From BOG-1155 sp963717985 (lineage in GTDB: Bacteria > Desulfobacterota > Syntrophorhabdia > Syntrophorhabdales > WCHB1-27), in assembly GCA_963717985.1 (NCBI GenBank), contig CAVQYC010000003.1, positions 906,594-970,593 on the forward strand: DNA of 64,000 nucleotides, written 5' to 3'. The notes below the pieces were generated by a model that searched no databases, had not been told where the DNA came from, and was given only the letters and a program-made list of their open reading frames with translations. Of the stretch, positions 1-8,741 are shown piece after piece. How positions within the stretch are numbered: position 1 is the stretch's first letter; each line of letters opens with the position of its first letter. The translations under genes and the position numbers were made by a program.

Positions 1-711
1 GTGTTAGGTCAGATCAAGACCGGGGAGAAGACGAACGAGATTACCGCCATTCCCGAACTGCTCACACTTTTGGAACTCGAAGGGTGCATTGTCACCATCG
101 ACGCAATGGGCTGTCAGAAGACCATTGCCGGGAAGATCATCGACAAAGGCGCAGACTACGTACTGGGCCTGAAGGGAAATCAAGGCGCGCTTCATGAGGA
201 GGTAGAGTTCTTCTTTCAGGATTGCCTGGCATCGGACTTTTTGGACATTGCCCATGACTATCATGAGACTATCGATGGGGATCACGGCCGAATTGAGACG
301 CGACGGTATTGGACTGCCTGTGCCGATTGGCTGCCCGAGAGGGAGGAGTGGAAAAATCTCTCTGCTATCGTGATGGCGCAGAGAGAGTGTTACCAGAATG
401 GCCAGACCACCATGGAGTTCCGCTACTACATTACAAGCATCGAGAGCAACGCCAGGAAAATAGCCGAGGCCGTGCGAGGCCATTGGGGCATTGAAAACAG
501 CCTTCACTGGGTCCTCGACATTGCCTTCCGTGAAGACGAATGTCGAATACGGAAAGATCACGCACCGGCGAACTTCGCGGTCCTGAGACATATCGCGCTT
601 AATCTCTTAAGAAAAGAGAACTCAAAAAGAAGGAGCATCAAGACCAAACGTCTCAGGGCCGGGTGGGATATGGACTATCTCGGCAAGATACTTGAAGGTT
701 CCGTCCAGTGA
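1..711 (+). CDS. ISAs1 family transposase, C-terminal 236 residues
   Basis: DDE transposase of the ISAs1 family. The frame is open from the first base, so the GTG at position 1 is probably internal and the N-terminal third is outside the window. Visible family features are VTIDAMGCQ (a catalytic Asp region), GLKGNQ, the HGRIETRR segment and the C-terminal RGHWGIENSLHWVLDIAF block that carries the catalytic Glu. Full-length members are roughly 370-380 residues, so about 140 are missing here. The gene ends just before the likely right inverted repeat. Whether the element is active cannot be judged from the visible part. Confidence 0.85.
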   Translation: MLGQIKTGEKTNEITAIPELLTLLELEGCIVTIDAMGCQKTIAGKIIDKGADYVLGLKGNQGALHEEVEFFFQDCLASDFLDIAHDYHETIDGDHGRIETRRYWTACADWLPEREEWKNLSAIVMAQRECYQNGQTTMEFRYYITSIESNARKIAEAVRGHWGIENSLHWVLDIAFREDECRIRKDHAPANFAVLRHIALNLLRKENSKRRSIKTKRLRAGWDMDYLGKILEGSVQ

Positions 712-740
712 CAGGGCATAGTCCAAATGCGTTTGCCCTG
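1..740 (+). mobile_element. ISAs1-type insertion sequence, right part only
   Basis: This covers the partial transposase gene plus a short tail. The tail ends at about 740 in a TGCGTTTGCCCTG motif. Its complement starts CAGGGCAAACGCA, which looks like the terminal inverted repeat of ISAs1-type elements. The left end lies outside the window, so the partner repeat cannot be checked. Confidence 0.6.
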
Positions 741-922
741 CCAGCCGACGCAGCAATTCCCGCTCATAAAATATCCCTCCGTTTTATGCCCCATCCTGGG
801 TATTCCCGAAAAGGTTTTTCGCAATGTTGTGTTTGAGGGCGGAAAAGGGGAGAAAAAAGTCGATTGTGAAGCTTGTGAAGTCTAGACTTTTTTGCTCCTT
901 TATGATATGGTGTGCATTGCCA

Positions 923-2221
923 ATGTACATCAAGAAACATCTAGGTTTTATGGGACTGCGCAAGGTCGTTTCGAAGGGGTTCAACCGCATTCCCGACCAT
1001 CGGGACGAGGCTGACTACAGGATGCACGACGTCTTCATGGGTGGCCTCGCCATGATGTACTTCCAGGATCCTTCGCTCCTTCAGTTTGAGGAACATTTTC
1101 AGTGTTTGAAGCTTGAGAACAACCTGAAGGCAATGTTCGCTTTCGAATCGATCCCCAGCGATACGCAGATGAGGGATGTCATGGATGAGATCGATCCGGA
1201 GGATCTCAAACCCGTCTTTGGCGAGTTCTTCCGTCTCCTCCAGAGGGGAAAATATCTCGAAGAATACCGGGTGTTCGACAGCTACTACCTCTGCGTCGTG
1301 GACGGCTCGGAATACTTCGGGTCCGAAAAGGTTCACTGCCCCAGATGCCTCACGCAGGAGATAAAGAAGAAACGGGGGACGGCGGTCCGCTACAGCCATC
1401 AGATTGTCCAGGCCGCCATCGTCCATCCCAAGAAATCGCAAGTCATCCCTCTTGCCCCTGAAGAGGTAAAGAACGCGGACGGCAAGGAAAAGCAGGACTG
1501 CGAGACCAATGCGGGGAAGAGGCTCCTCGAAAAGATCAGGCAGTCTCATCCCAGGCTCCCACTCATCATTATCGCCGACAGCCTCTACAGCAAGCAGCCG
1601 ACCATCGAGGCGATCCTGTCCCTCGGCATGCGCTATGTGTTTGTGGCAAAGCCCGACGACCACAAAACGCTCATGGAGTGGGTGAACGAACAAAGACTTT
1701 TGAAAGAAGTAGTCCATATGGAGGCGAAAGACCGCAAGGGGCGCACCCATATCTACGAGTGGGTAAATAACGTTCCACTCAACGACAACAGGAAGACCGT
1801 GATGGTCAACTACTTCGAATACTGGATAAAGGATGGGAACAGGATCGCCTATCACAATAGCTGGGTGACCGATTTCTGCGTCGACGACGAGAATGTGGAG
1901 GAGCTGGTCAGGATAGGAAGGTCCCGCTGGATGATAGAGAACGAGGTCTTCAATACGGTAAAGAACCACGGCTACCACATAGAGCACAACTACGGCCACG
2001 GGAAGAAGAACCTCTCCTTCAACTTCTTCATCCTGAACATGCTCGCCTTCTTCATGCACCAGATCTTCGAACTTACCGACAGCCTGTACCGGTGGCTTCG
2101 AAAGAAGCTGGGAAGCAAGAAAAATCTCTGGGATCACTTTCGCGTTTACTGTCATGCTCTCACTTATCCAAGCTGGGAGACCCTCCTGCGCTCCATTGCC
2201 GAAGACTATGGCTATACGTAA
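923..2221 (+). CDS. DDE transposase, IS4-superfamily-like
   Basis: Probable cut-and-paste transposase of about 430 residues. The likely catalytic acidic residues are the Asp in VVDGSEYF, the Asp in IIADSLYSK and the Glu in RSRWMIENEVFNTVK. The last stretch resembles the R-E-K signature of the IS4 superfamily. A four-Cys-like pattern (HCPRCL) is present near residue 150. Three in-frame starts are possible (824, 923, 950). I chose 923 because homology-like sequence begins after it, but there is no clear ribosome binding site. I could not find convincing terminal inverted repeats around the gene, so element borders are not assigned. The exact IS family is uncertain. Confidence 0.7.
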   Translation: MYIKKHLGFMGLRKVVSKGFNRIPDHRDEADYRMHDVFMGGLAMMYFQDPSLLQFEEHFQCLKLENNLKAMFAFESIPSDTQMRDVMDEIDPEDLKPVFGEFFRLLQRGKYLEEYRVFDSYYLCVVDGSEYFGSEKVHCPRCLTQEIKKKRGTAVRYSHQIVQAAIVHPKKSQVIPLAPEEVKNADGKEKQDCETNAGKRLLEKIRQSHPRLPLIIIADSLYSKQPTIEAILSLGMRYVFVAKPDDHKTLMEWVNEQRLLKEVVHMEAKDRKGRTHIYEWVNNVPLNDNRKTVMVNYFEYWIKDGNRIAYHNSWVTDFCVDDENVEELVRIGRSRWMIENEVFNTVKNHGYHIEHNYGHGKKNLSFNFFILNMLAFFMHQIFELTDSLYRWLRKKLGSKKNLWDHFRVYCHALTYPSWETLLRSIAEDYGYT

Positions 2222-2500
2222 CGCTCACAAGACAGCTCCTTTTTTAAGCTCGTGGCAGCCGAATAACGGAAGAGGTGCGCCCCTGTGAGGTGTCAGCGTC
2301 TCTTGATAAGCCCCTTTCTTCCAATCTACTCATCAAAATAACGGAGATAGGCACTATGTGAGTTCCATCGATCAGGCAAACGCGTAGAGGATAACCGGGA
2401 TTGGGAAGAAACTGCCGGGGGAAGAGGGCCGACCGGGAATTGCTGCAGCCGACGTGCGCCATTGGAAAAGACCTTCGCAATCGGTGTATAATAGAAAGGT

Positions 2501-3190
2501 ATGAAGAAAAAGAATGAAGACGATTTCGGGGAACTATGGAAGGCCCTCCCAAAAGAGCTGCAGGATGAGCTGGCCAAAGCCGTACTGGAGTCGTCGGCCG
2601 AAACGCCCGAGGATTTCGCATGGGAGATATTCGTGGGAGAATGTCCCCGGTGCGGAAGCAAGGATACGAGAGACTGTGAAAAAGTGCCGGGAATAGAAGA
2701 TATTACCCTCGGGTTCTGCAATAAATGCGGCTACCTCTGGTGCTCGGAATGCGGACGACCTGTCGCGAAGGGCAGTACCTGTGAACACTGGGAGATATGT
2801 AAAATGTGCTCCGACAATAAGGACACCTTCGGCGACTGCGGCGTATTGCCATGGGAGTGCGAGAAAATTTCGGTCTTCACGGAGTCGGAAGGAGAGGAAA
2901 CGGTTTACGCCTGTGCCTGGTGCGATAGGGAGATCGAAAAGGACGCCGAAGTGTTTGGTCTTGGCGCCAGGACACGCCGAAAAATGAGTCTGAAAGGTCA
3001 AGAGGGCTCGACCGTCAGGATACCGCTGACGCATAGCGGCAGGACGGTCCCCGCCATCGTCCCTGCTCGCGGGTCTGAAGCGAGAAAAGCCGGGAATGAC
3101 ATCCTTTTCATGATCTGCAGCAAACAATGCGGCGAGTTATTAAAGAAAGCGCTTCTGAAGGAAAAATTTAGGATAATCTGCAAGGACTGA
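2501..3190 (+). CDS. Cysteine-rich zinc-ribbon protein of unknown function
   Basis: A 229-residue soluble protein that I do not recognise. The N-terminal ~45 residues are acidic and helical in character. The middle is packed with Cys pairs: CPRCGS, then CNKCGYLWCSECG, then CEHWEICKMC, and later CAWCD. A further CSKQCGE lies near the C-terminus. This suggests two or more zinc knuckles or ribbons. The last two pairs flank a segment resembling a domain that presents metal-binding cysteines. No signal peptide or membrane segment is seen. A perfect TATAAT sits at 2487-2492, only 9 bases before the ATG, with no good -35. The neighbours are an IS element and the convergent tRNA-Leu/secG operon, so context gives no function. 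Confidence 0.7.
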   Translation: MKKKNEDDFGELWKALPKELQDELAKAVLESSAETPEDFAWEIFVGECPRCGSKDTRDCEKVPGIEDITLGFCNKCGYLWCSECGRPVAKGSTCEHWEICKMCSDNKDTFGDCGVLPWECEKISVFTESEGEETVYACAWCDREIEKDAEVFGLGARTRRKMSLKGQEGSTVRIPLTHSGRTVPAIVPARGSEARKAGNDILFMICSKQCGELLKKALLKEKFRIICKD

Positions 3191-3211
3191 AACGAAAAGC
3201 CCCAACAGGCA

Positions 3212-3235
3212 AGAAAAATTACAGGGGTGACCCCC
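3212..3235 (-). terminator. Possible intrinsic terminator after tRNA-Leu
   Basis: Read on the minus strand, a GGGG-TCA-CCCC hairpin (3224-3234) is followed by TGTAATTTTTCTT. It lies downstream of the gap-pgk-tpiA-secG-tRNA-Leu run and could end that transcript. The stem is short, so this is only moderately supported. Confidence 0.45.
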
Positions 3236-3252
3236 GTTTCAGGGGTATCATA

Positions 3253-3337
3253 TGGTGCCGACGGCGGGACTCGAACCCGCACGGGTATCCCCGCCACCCC
3301 CTCAAGATGGTGTGTCTACCAATTCCACCACATCGGC
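3253..3337 (-). tRNA. tRNA-Leu (anticodon GAG)
   Basis: Read on the minus strand, the acceptor stem GCCGATG pairs with CGTCGGC, and the discriminator A is followed by an encoded CCA. The D-loop contains GGTAGACA. The anticodon stem CCATC/GGTGG closes the loop TTGAGGG, giving anticodon GAG. The long variable arm and the T-loop GTTCGAGTC fit a class II tRNA-Leu. It lies 6 bases downstream of secG, so it may be co-transcribed with the glycolytic operon. Confidence 0.95.
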
Positions 3338-3343
3338 ACACTT

Positions 3344-3643
3344 TTATTTCGTTTTAGCCGGCAACTTCTCTTCTATTGGAGCCGGAATTGACATCCTTGA
3401 CGATGACGACCGGCCGCTGCTATACATCATGGCCAGGACGAGACTGGTCAGCATAAAAACGATTACGACAATAGTAGTGACCCGCGTCATGAAACCAGAC
3501 GTCCCCGAGCTGCCAAAGAGAGTCTGGCTTGCCCCGCTTCCGAAAGCCGCTCCGATCTCAGACCCCCGTCCCGTCTGCAGCAGAACAATAAGGACAAGGG
3601 CGATCGCGGCGAGAATATGTATGATGCTAATTACGGTTGTCAT
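3344..3643 (-). CDS. secG: Preprotein translocase subunit SecG
   Basis: Small inner-membrane subunit of the SecYEG protein export channel. The 99-residue protein has two hydrophobic helices (about residues 3-22 and 52-72). Between them is the Gly/Ser-rich loop typical of SecG, including QTGRGSEIGAAFGSGASQTLFG. The C-terminal tail is short and Ser/Lys-rich. It starts 2 bases after tpiA and lies just before tRNA-Leu, the common tpiA-secG-tRNA arrangement of many bacteria. Confidence 0.95.
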   Translation of the reverse strand: MTTVISIIHILAAIALVLIVLLQTGRGSEIGAAFGSGASQTLFGSSGTSGFMTRVTTIVVIVFMLTSLVLAMMYSSGRSSSSRMSIPAPIEEKLPAKTK

Positions 3644-3645
3644 CT

Positions 3646-4401
3646 TTACCTACCAGAAACAGTTTTTATTATACCGATAAAACTCTCAGATTTCAAGGAT
3701 GCTCCGCCTATGAGAGCGCCGTCTATATCTTCCATGCTGATGAGCTGGCCGATATTGTCCGGCGTGACGCTTCCCCCGTACAGGAGCCTTATGCTGCCTG
3801 CAACCGCGCCGCCGTAAGCGTCGCTGAGCAGGCGTCTTATGAAAACATGCACTGCCTGGGCTTGAGCGGGCGTGGCGTTCTTGCCCGTTCCTATTGCCCA
3901 CACCGGTTCATAGGCGATCGTGACGTGTTCCAGGCTGTCGATCCCGTAGAGCCCGACTTTTACCTGCTGCCCTATCACGAACTCGGTGACGCCCTTCTCG
4001 CGTTCTTCCTCTGTTTCTCCCACGCACACGATGGGCTTGAGCCCGGCAGACAGGGCTTTCTTGATCCGCGCATTCACGGTCCCGTCGGTCTCGTGGAAGT
4101 ATTTTCGCCGCTCCGAATGCCCTATAATGGCATACACGCAGCCCGCATCCCGCACCATAGCCGGCGCCACTTCCCCCGTATATGCCCCTTTTTCCTCGTA
4201 AAATACGTTCTGCGCAGCCATTGCGACATGGCTCCCCTCGAGGACCCCGGCCACACTCGCAAGCGCCGTAAAAACAGGAGCCACGATTATATCACCGCCG
4301 GATGCGCCCGGTGTACCTTCAACGATGGCCCGTGCCAAGGCCGTCGACTCTCCTATCGTGAGATGCATCTTCCAGTTGCCGGCGATCATCCATCTTCTCA
4401 C
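3646..4401 (-). CDS. tpiA: Triosephosphate isomerase
   Basis: Interconverts dihydroxyacetone phosphate and glyceraldehyde 3-phosphate in glycolysis and gluconeogenesis, in the cytoplasm. The 251-residue length is normal. Catalytic landmarks are the Lys in AGNWKMH near the N-terminus, the His in IIGHSERR near residue 95 and the Glu in AYEPVWAIGTG near residue 165, followed by the mobile-loop region. A phosphate-binding LLYGGSV is near residue 230. The start overlaps the pgk stop by 4 bases (ATGA), indicating translational coupling. Confidence 0.97.
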   Translation of the reverse strand: MRRWMIAGNWKMHLTIGESTALARAIVEGTPGASGGDIIVAPVFTALASVAGVLEGSHVAMAAQNVFYEEKGAYTGEVAPAMVRDAGCVYAIIGHSERRKYFHETDGTVNARIKKALSAGLKPIVCVGETEEEREKGVTEFVIGQQVKVGLYGIDSLEHVTIAYEPVWAIGTGKNATPAQAQAVHVFIRRLLSDAYGGAVAGSIRLLYGGSVTPDNIGQLISMEDIDGALIGGASLKSESFIGIIKTVSGR

Positions 4402-5591
4402 CGCTCACCTCCGCAGGCATCCAAGGCCACCACCGCCGGCATGCTCTTCCCTTCGAGCAGCTCGAGAAAAGCGCCGCCCCCGGTCGATATATAAGATATC
4501 CTCGCTGACTCGCCCGCCTGATGAACGGCGGTATCCGTGTCTCCTCCACCCACAATGGTGAGGGCGTGGGCGGATGCCACAAAGGTGACGAGACCGAAAG
4601 TGCCCCTGCTGAAGGGAGCGAGTTCGAACATGCCCATAGGGCCGTTCCAGACTATAGTCTTGGCGTCAGCAAGGGCCTCTCCGAAGAGCGTCGTCGATGC
4701 CGGCCCGATATCGAGGGCCATCCATTCTTTCGGAATCTCCTGCACGGTCACGCACTTTGTGACGGCATCAACCGAAGCGGCTTGTGCGACGACGCAGTCT
4801 ACCGGCAGGTAGAACTTGACATGCCGCTCCCCCGCCTTCGCCATGATGTTCTTCGCGACATCGAGCATATCCTGCTCGCAGAGCGACTTGCCCACTTCAT
4901 ACCCCAGCGCCCTGAGGAAGGTAAAGGCCATGCCGCCCCCGATGATCAGCGTATCGACCTTCTCCGTCAGCCGAATCAGCACGCCTATCTTGTCAGACAC
5001 CTTTGCCCCGCCGATGATGGCGACCAACGGCCGGACAGGGTCCTCGGTAGCCCTCTTCAGGTAGTCGAGCTCGCTTGCGAGGAGCAGCCCGGCGGCGCAC
5101 TCGGACACGTAGCCGGTTATGCCCGCATTCGAGGCATGGCCCCGATGGGCAGCCGCAAACGCGTCGTCCACGTAGACGTCGCACAGCTTCGCCAGCTCGC
5201 GGGCGAAACCCTTATCATTCTTCTCTTCTTCGGCATGGAAACGGAGGTTCTCCAGAAGAACGACGTCCCCCTCCAACATCTGCGACACCGCCTTTTCCGC
5301 CTCCGGTCCGACACAATCGTCGACAAAGGTGACAGGTCTGCCCAGAAGCTCGGACAGCCTCCGGCTCACAGGTTTCAACGAGTACTTCTCCACCCTCTTG
5401 CCTTTAGGGCGCCCGAGATGGGATGCCAGTATAACCTTCCCCTTTTGCCCGATCACGTAGTTTATGGTGGGTAAATGCGCTTTTATCCTGGCATCGTCGG
5501 TGATATGCCCCTGGTCGTCCAGGGGTACGTTGAAGTCAACACGAATGAAGACCTTCTTCCCCGCAATCGCAACGTCTCTCACCGATTTCAT
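4398..5591 (-). CDS. pgk: Phosphoglycerate kinase
   Basis: Catalyses phosphate transfer between 1,3-bisphosphoglycerate and ADP. The 397-residue protein shows the N-domain RVDFNVPLD, the SHLGRPKG loop, the hinge GGAKVSDKI, and the nucleotide-binding WNGPMGMFE and GGGDTDTA motifs. The length is typical. It lies between gap (214 bases upstream) and tpiA (4-base overlap). The upstream spacer 5592-5805 has no coding potential that I can support. Confidence 0.97.
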   Translation of the reverse strand: MKSVRDVAIAGKKVFIRVDFNVPLDDQGHITDDARIKAHLPTINYVIGQKGKVILASHLGRPKGKRVEKYSLKPVSRRLSELLGRPVTFVDDCVGPEAEKAVSQMLEGDVVLLENLRFHAEEEKNDKGFARELAKLCDVYVDDAFAAAHRGHASNAGITGYVSECAAGLLLASELDYLKRATEDPVRPLVAIIGGAKVSDKIGVLIRLTEKVDTLIIGGGMAFTFLRALGYEVGKSLCEQDMLDVAKNIMAKAGERHVKFYLPVDCVVAQAASVDAVTKCVTVQEIPKEWMALDIGPASTTLFGEALADAKTIVWNGPMGMFELAPFSRGTFGLVTFVASAHALTIVGGGDTDTAVHQAGESARISYISTGGGAFLELLEGKSMPAVVALDACGGER

Positions 5592-5805
5592 CAGTTCACC
5601 CTCTTTATGGGAAAAGCTTCATTATCCTGGTCAGAAGCCTGCTCACGTCCTCAAAGAATCTTCCAAAGACACCCGGCTTACTGGGGCGTTTTATCTCAAT
5701 TTCAGAGAATATCACGGCTTCCCGGTCACCATGAGTATCAGAACACCCGATTTCTTCATGTCCCGCCATAGAGGCGAGCTTTCGTGCCGGCTCTAAAGCC
5801 TCACA

Positions 5806-6804
5806 CTACTTCATCACAAAACTTAAGAGGTCGCAAATCCTGCTGGAAAAACCCCATTCGTTGTCATACCACGAAAGGACCTTTACCATCTTGCCCCCGG
5901 CCACGAAGGTTGAAGGAAGATCGACGATCGATGAATATGAGCTTCCGATAAAATCCATGGAGACGAGCTCCTCATCGGTGGCCGCCAGTATCCCCTTCAT
6001 CGGGCCTTCCGCATATTTTCGGAATAAACTGTTGACCTCTGCCTTGGTCGTCTCTTTCGAGAGATTGCCTACGAAATCGACCAGGGAAACAGTGGGGGTG
6101 GGCACCCTTATGGAAAGCCCGTCGAGCCGCCCCTTCATTTCCGGAATGACCTCCGCTATGGCCTTTGCCGCGCCGGTCGTGGTAGGTATCATTGAAAGTG
6201 CCGCTGCCCGGGCCCTTCTGAGGTCCCTATGCGGCTGATCGAGGATCACCTGATCGTTTGTATAGGAATGTATAGTGGTCATCAGGCCGTGCTCTATGCC
6301 GAATTCCTTTTGCAGCACCTTTACCACCGGGGCCAGACAGTTCGTGGTGCAGGAACCCATGGAGATAATATGGTGTTTGCTTTTATCGTATACCTCTTCG
6401 TTGACGCCGAGTACAAAGGTCACATCGGGATTCTTTGCGGGCGCAGAGACGATTACCTTATTCGCCCCGGCAAGCCGATGTTTCTCCCCCCCTATCTTAT
6501 CGGTGAATTTCCCGGTGGCCTCGAGGACCACATCCACCTTCAACTCCTTCCAGGGGAGCTTCTCGGGGTCCCGCTCGGACAACACCTTGATCGTATGCCC
6601 GTTTACGACTATCGATCCGTCCTTCTCTCCCACGTCGGCGTTCATGGTGCGATGGACCGAATCATATTTCAGGAGATGGGCAAGAGTCTTTGCGTCGGTG
6701 ACGTCATTGATCGCAACAAACTCCAAATCAGGATTATTACAACCTATTCGATACACCAGCCGGCCGATTCTGCCAAACCCGTTAACACCCACTCTAATAG
6801 GCAT
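5806..6804 (-). CDS. gap: Glyceraldehyde-3-phosphate dehydrogenase (type I)
   Basis: Oxidative phosphorylation of glyceraldehyde 3-phosphate with NAD(P). The 332-residue protein has the Rossmann motif GVNGFGRIGR at the N-terminus, the catalytic Cys in SCTTNCLAP near residue 150, and the substrate loop TTTGAAKA. The start ATG at 6804 is preferred over a TTG three bases upstream because AAGGAGG sits 5 bases before it. The promoter just upstream lies in the pgsA 3' end. It is the first gene of the gap-pgk-tpiA-secG run. Confidence 0.96.
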   Translation of the reverse strand: MPIRVGVNGFGRIGRLVYRIGCNNPDLEFVAINDVTDAKTLAHLLKYDSVHRTMNADVGEKDGSIVVNGHTIKVLSERDPEKLPWKELKVDVVLEATGKFTDKIGGEKHRLAGANKVIVSAPAKNPDVTFVLGVNEEVYDKSKHHIISMGSCTTNCLAPVVKVLQKEFGIEHGLMTTIHSYTNDQVILDQPHRDLRRARAAALSMIPTTTGAAKAIAEVIPEMKGRLDGLSIRVPTPTVSLVDFVGNLSKETTKAEVNSLFRKYAEGPMKGILAATDEELVSMDFIGSSYSSIVDLPSTFVAGGKMVKVLSWYDNEWGFSSRICDLLSFVMK

Positions 6805-6828
6805 CAATACCTCCTTAATTTGACTTTA

Positions 6829-6857
6829 ATAGTAGCGAAAGGTCCCTCTATTGTCAA
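6829..6857 (-). promoter_or_regulatory. Sigma-70 promoter for gap operon
   Basis: On the minus strand, TTGACA (6857-6852) and TACTAT (6834-6829) are separated by 17 bases. The predicted start is about 20 bases before the gap ATG. The -35 box overlaps the last codon region of pgsA. Confidence 0.75.
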
Positions 6858-7381
6858 ACAATTTCTTTTCGAAAAAACACTGTCCAGCCTGCAAAAACGT
6901 ACTGACAACCCGAAACCGCAGTCAAGAGGGCTGTTGTGTAAAAAAAGAACGGTTCAAAGGTCCGGCCCGCAAACAGGAGCACGTAGACGACGGTGGTCAT
7001 CTGGAACACGGTGGTCATTTTGCTGATGAAACTCGGCACGGGGCTCATGGTGAGACCCCTCTTCACTATCACAAAAAAGCCGAGAGAAATGACCAGGTCC
7101 CGGATAAGCACCGTACTTACCAGCCAAAGGGGAACTATACGCTGAAAACAGAGCACGATGTACGACGACGAGAGCATCACCTTATCCGCCAGCGGGTCGA
7201 GGTACGCGCCGAGGCTCGTCTTCGCGCCCATCCTTCGAGCGAAAAAACCGTCCAACAGATCGCTGAGGGCCTGCAACAAGAAGAGGAAAAGCGCAAGCCC
7301 ATACCGCTCGTAAGCAATAAGCAGGATGAAAAAAGCGGTGACAAAAAGACGAAAAAGGGAGAGCAGGTTAGGCAGGTTCAT
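6854..7381 (-). CDS. pgsA: CDP-diacylglycerol-glycerol-3-phosphate 3-phosphatidyltransferase
   Basis: Integral-membrane enzyme that makes phosphatidylglycerol phosphate for acidic phospholipid synthesis. The protein carries the CDP-alcohol phosphatidyltransferase signature D-G-x2-A-R-x8-G-x3-D-x3-D, visible as SDLLDGFFARRMGAKTSLGA followed by YLDPLADK, around residues 40-65. Several hydrophobic helices surround it. I start it at the ATG at 7381 (176 residues, MNLPNLLSLFRL), which overlaps the dnaB 3' end by 14 bases. A longer in-frame extension lies entirely inside dnaB. Confidence 0.9.
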   Translation of the reverse strand: MNLPNLLSLFRLFVTAFFILLIAYERYGLALFLFLLQALSDLLDGFFARRMGAKTSLGAYLDPLADKVMLSSSYIVLCFQRIVPLWLVSTVLIRDLVISLGFFVIVKRGLTMSPVPSFISKMTTVFQMTTVVYVLLFAGRTFEPFFFYTTALLTAVSGCQYVFAGWTVFFRKEIV

Positions 7382-8741
7382 TCTCTGCACTGTAGTAATT
7401 CTTAAAGGTAGTATACGCGGCTTCGAACGCCGTTTCAATCTCGCCCGTTGGACCGTTCCGCTGTTTTCCGATAATAATCTCCGCCCTGCCTTTCCGTTCG
7501 GAATTCCTGTTATAGACCTCATCCCGATAGATAAAGAGGATGACGTCGGCGTCCTGCTCTATGGCGCCCGATTCTCTTAAATCCGCGAGCCGGGGCCGCT
7601 TGTCTTCCCTCTGCTCCACCATCCTGTTCAACTGAGATATGGCAATTACCGGGATATTCAGCTCCTTGGCCAGGGCCTTGAGGAACCTCGATATCTCCGA
7701 TATCTCCTGTTCCCTCCGGTCCGGACCGCTCATCCTGCCGCGCATGAGCTGGAGGTAATCGATGATAAGGAGGCTGAGGCCGTGCTCTTTCTTTAACCTC
7801 CTCGCCCTCGCCCGCAGCTCAAGGATGCTCAAGGCAGGGGTGTCGTCGATATACATCGGGGCCGTATAGAGCCTTCCCGCGGCAGCCCCGAGGCGGTGCC
7901 AATCCGTGTCTTTCACCATGCCGGAGCGGAGCTTGGAAAACTCGATCTCTGCCTCCGAGCTGAGGAGCCTCATCACGAGCTGCTCTTTCGACATCTCAAG
8001 GGAAAAGATACCCACCGGGGTACCGCCGTCGGAGAGGGCCACATGCTGGGCGATATTGAGACACAAGGAAGTCTTTCCCATGCTCGGCCTCCCCGCAACA
8101 ATCACCAGGTCGGAGCGCTGCAGGCCACTCGTCATCTTATCAAGGTCGGTGAAGCCCGTCGGCACGCCGGTAATCGCCTCTTTCTTCTCACAGAGCCTCT
8201 CGATGACCTTGACGTTCTCCATCACCAGGTCCTTTATGGCGTAGAACGAAGGCTTGTATTTCTTCTCCGAGATCTGGAAGATCATCTTCTCGGCTTCGTC
8301 GATAAAGGCGTCTACGTTCGTGTCGACCTCGTAGCCCTTTTCCACGATCTCCGTTGCAATATGCATCAGATTGCGAAGCAGCGCCTTTTCCTTCACCATC
8401 TTCGCGTACTGGGCAATATTTGCGGACGTGGGCATGGCGTCGACGAGTCGACTGAGGTTGGCCACACCCCCTATCTTCTCTATCAGACCCTTGTCGCGGG
8501 CCGAACTGCTCACCGTTACAAGGTCGATAGGCTCGTTTCTCTCGTAAAGGTCCAGGACTATCTTGAAAATGGCCCGGTGGTCCTCCCTGTAGAAATCCTC
8601 GACATCGATGACATCGACTATCTTGTTCAATGCCTCCGGGTCGATGAGGACCCCGCCGAGCACCGACTGTTCCGCATCGAGATTCTGGGGCGGCACGCGC
8701 CCTTTTTTCTCTACAGGGATTTTCGCGACCCTTGTTGGCAT
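7368..8741 (-). CDS. dnaB: Replicative DNA helicase DnaB
   Basis: Hexameric 5'-3' helicase of the replication fork. The 457-residue protein has the N-terminal DnaB domain (about 15-120, starting PPQNLDAEQSVLGGVL) and the RecA-like C-terminal ATPase with Walker A GRPSMGKT near residue 217. Walker B is in LLIDYLQLM, and the conserved QLNRMVEQR and RPRLADLRESGAIEQDAD segments follow. The length is normal and no intein is present. It directly follows rplI, a common rpsF/rpsR/rplI/dnaB cluster. Confidence 0.97.
   Translation of the reverse strand: MPTRVAKIPVEKKGRVPPQNLDAEQSVLGGVLIDPEALNKIVDVIDVEDFYREDHRAIFKIVLDLYERNEPIDLVTVSSSARDKGLIEKIGGVANLSRLVDAMPTSANIAQYAKMVKEKALLRNLMHIATEIVEKGYEVDTNVDAFIDEAEKMIFQISEKKYKPSFYAIKDLVMENVKVIERLCEKKEAITGVPTGFTDLDKMTSGLQRSDLVIVAGRPSMGKTSLCLNIAQHVALSDGGTPVGIFSLEMSKEQLVMRLLSSEAEIEFSKLRSGMVKDTDWHRLGAAAGRLYTAPMYIDDTPALSILELRARARRLKKEHGLSLLIIDYLQLMRGRMSGPDRREQEISEISRFLKALAKELNIPVIAISQLNRMVEQREDKRPRLADLRESGAIEQDADVILFIYRDEVYNRNSERKGRAEIIIGKQRNGPTGEIETAFEAAYTTFKNYYSAENEPA

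Noticed and set aside
941..2155. 404-codon minus-strand frame opposite the second transposase
   Set aside because: Shadow of the DDE transposase gene, no recognisable domain.
2244..2621. Minus-strand frame between the IS and the zinc-ribbon gene
   Set aside because: Low-complexity Arg/Pro/Ser-rich translation, overlaps the start of a better-supported plus-strand gene, and has no ribosome binding site I trust.
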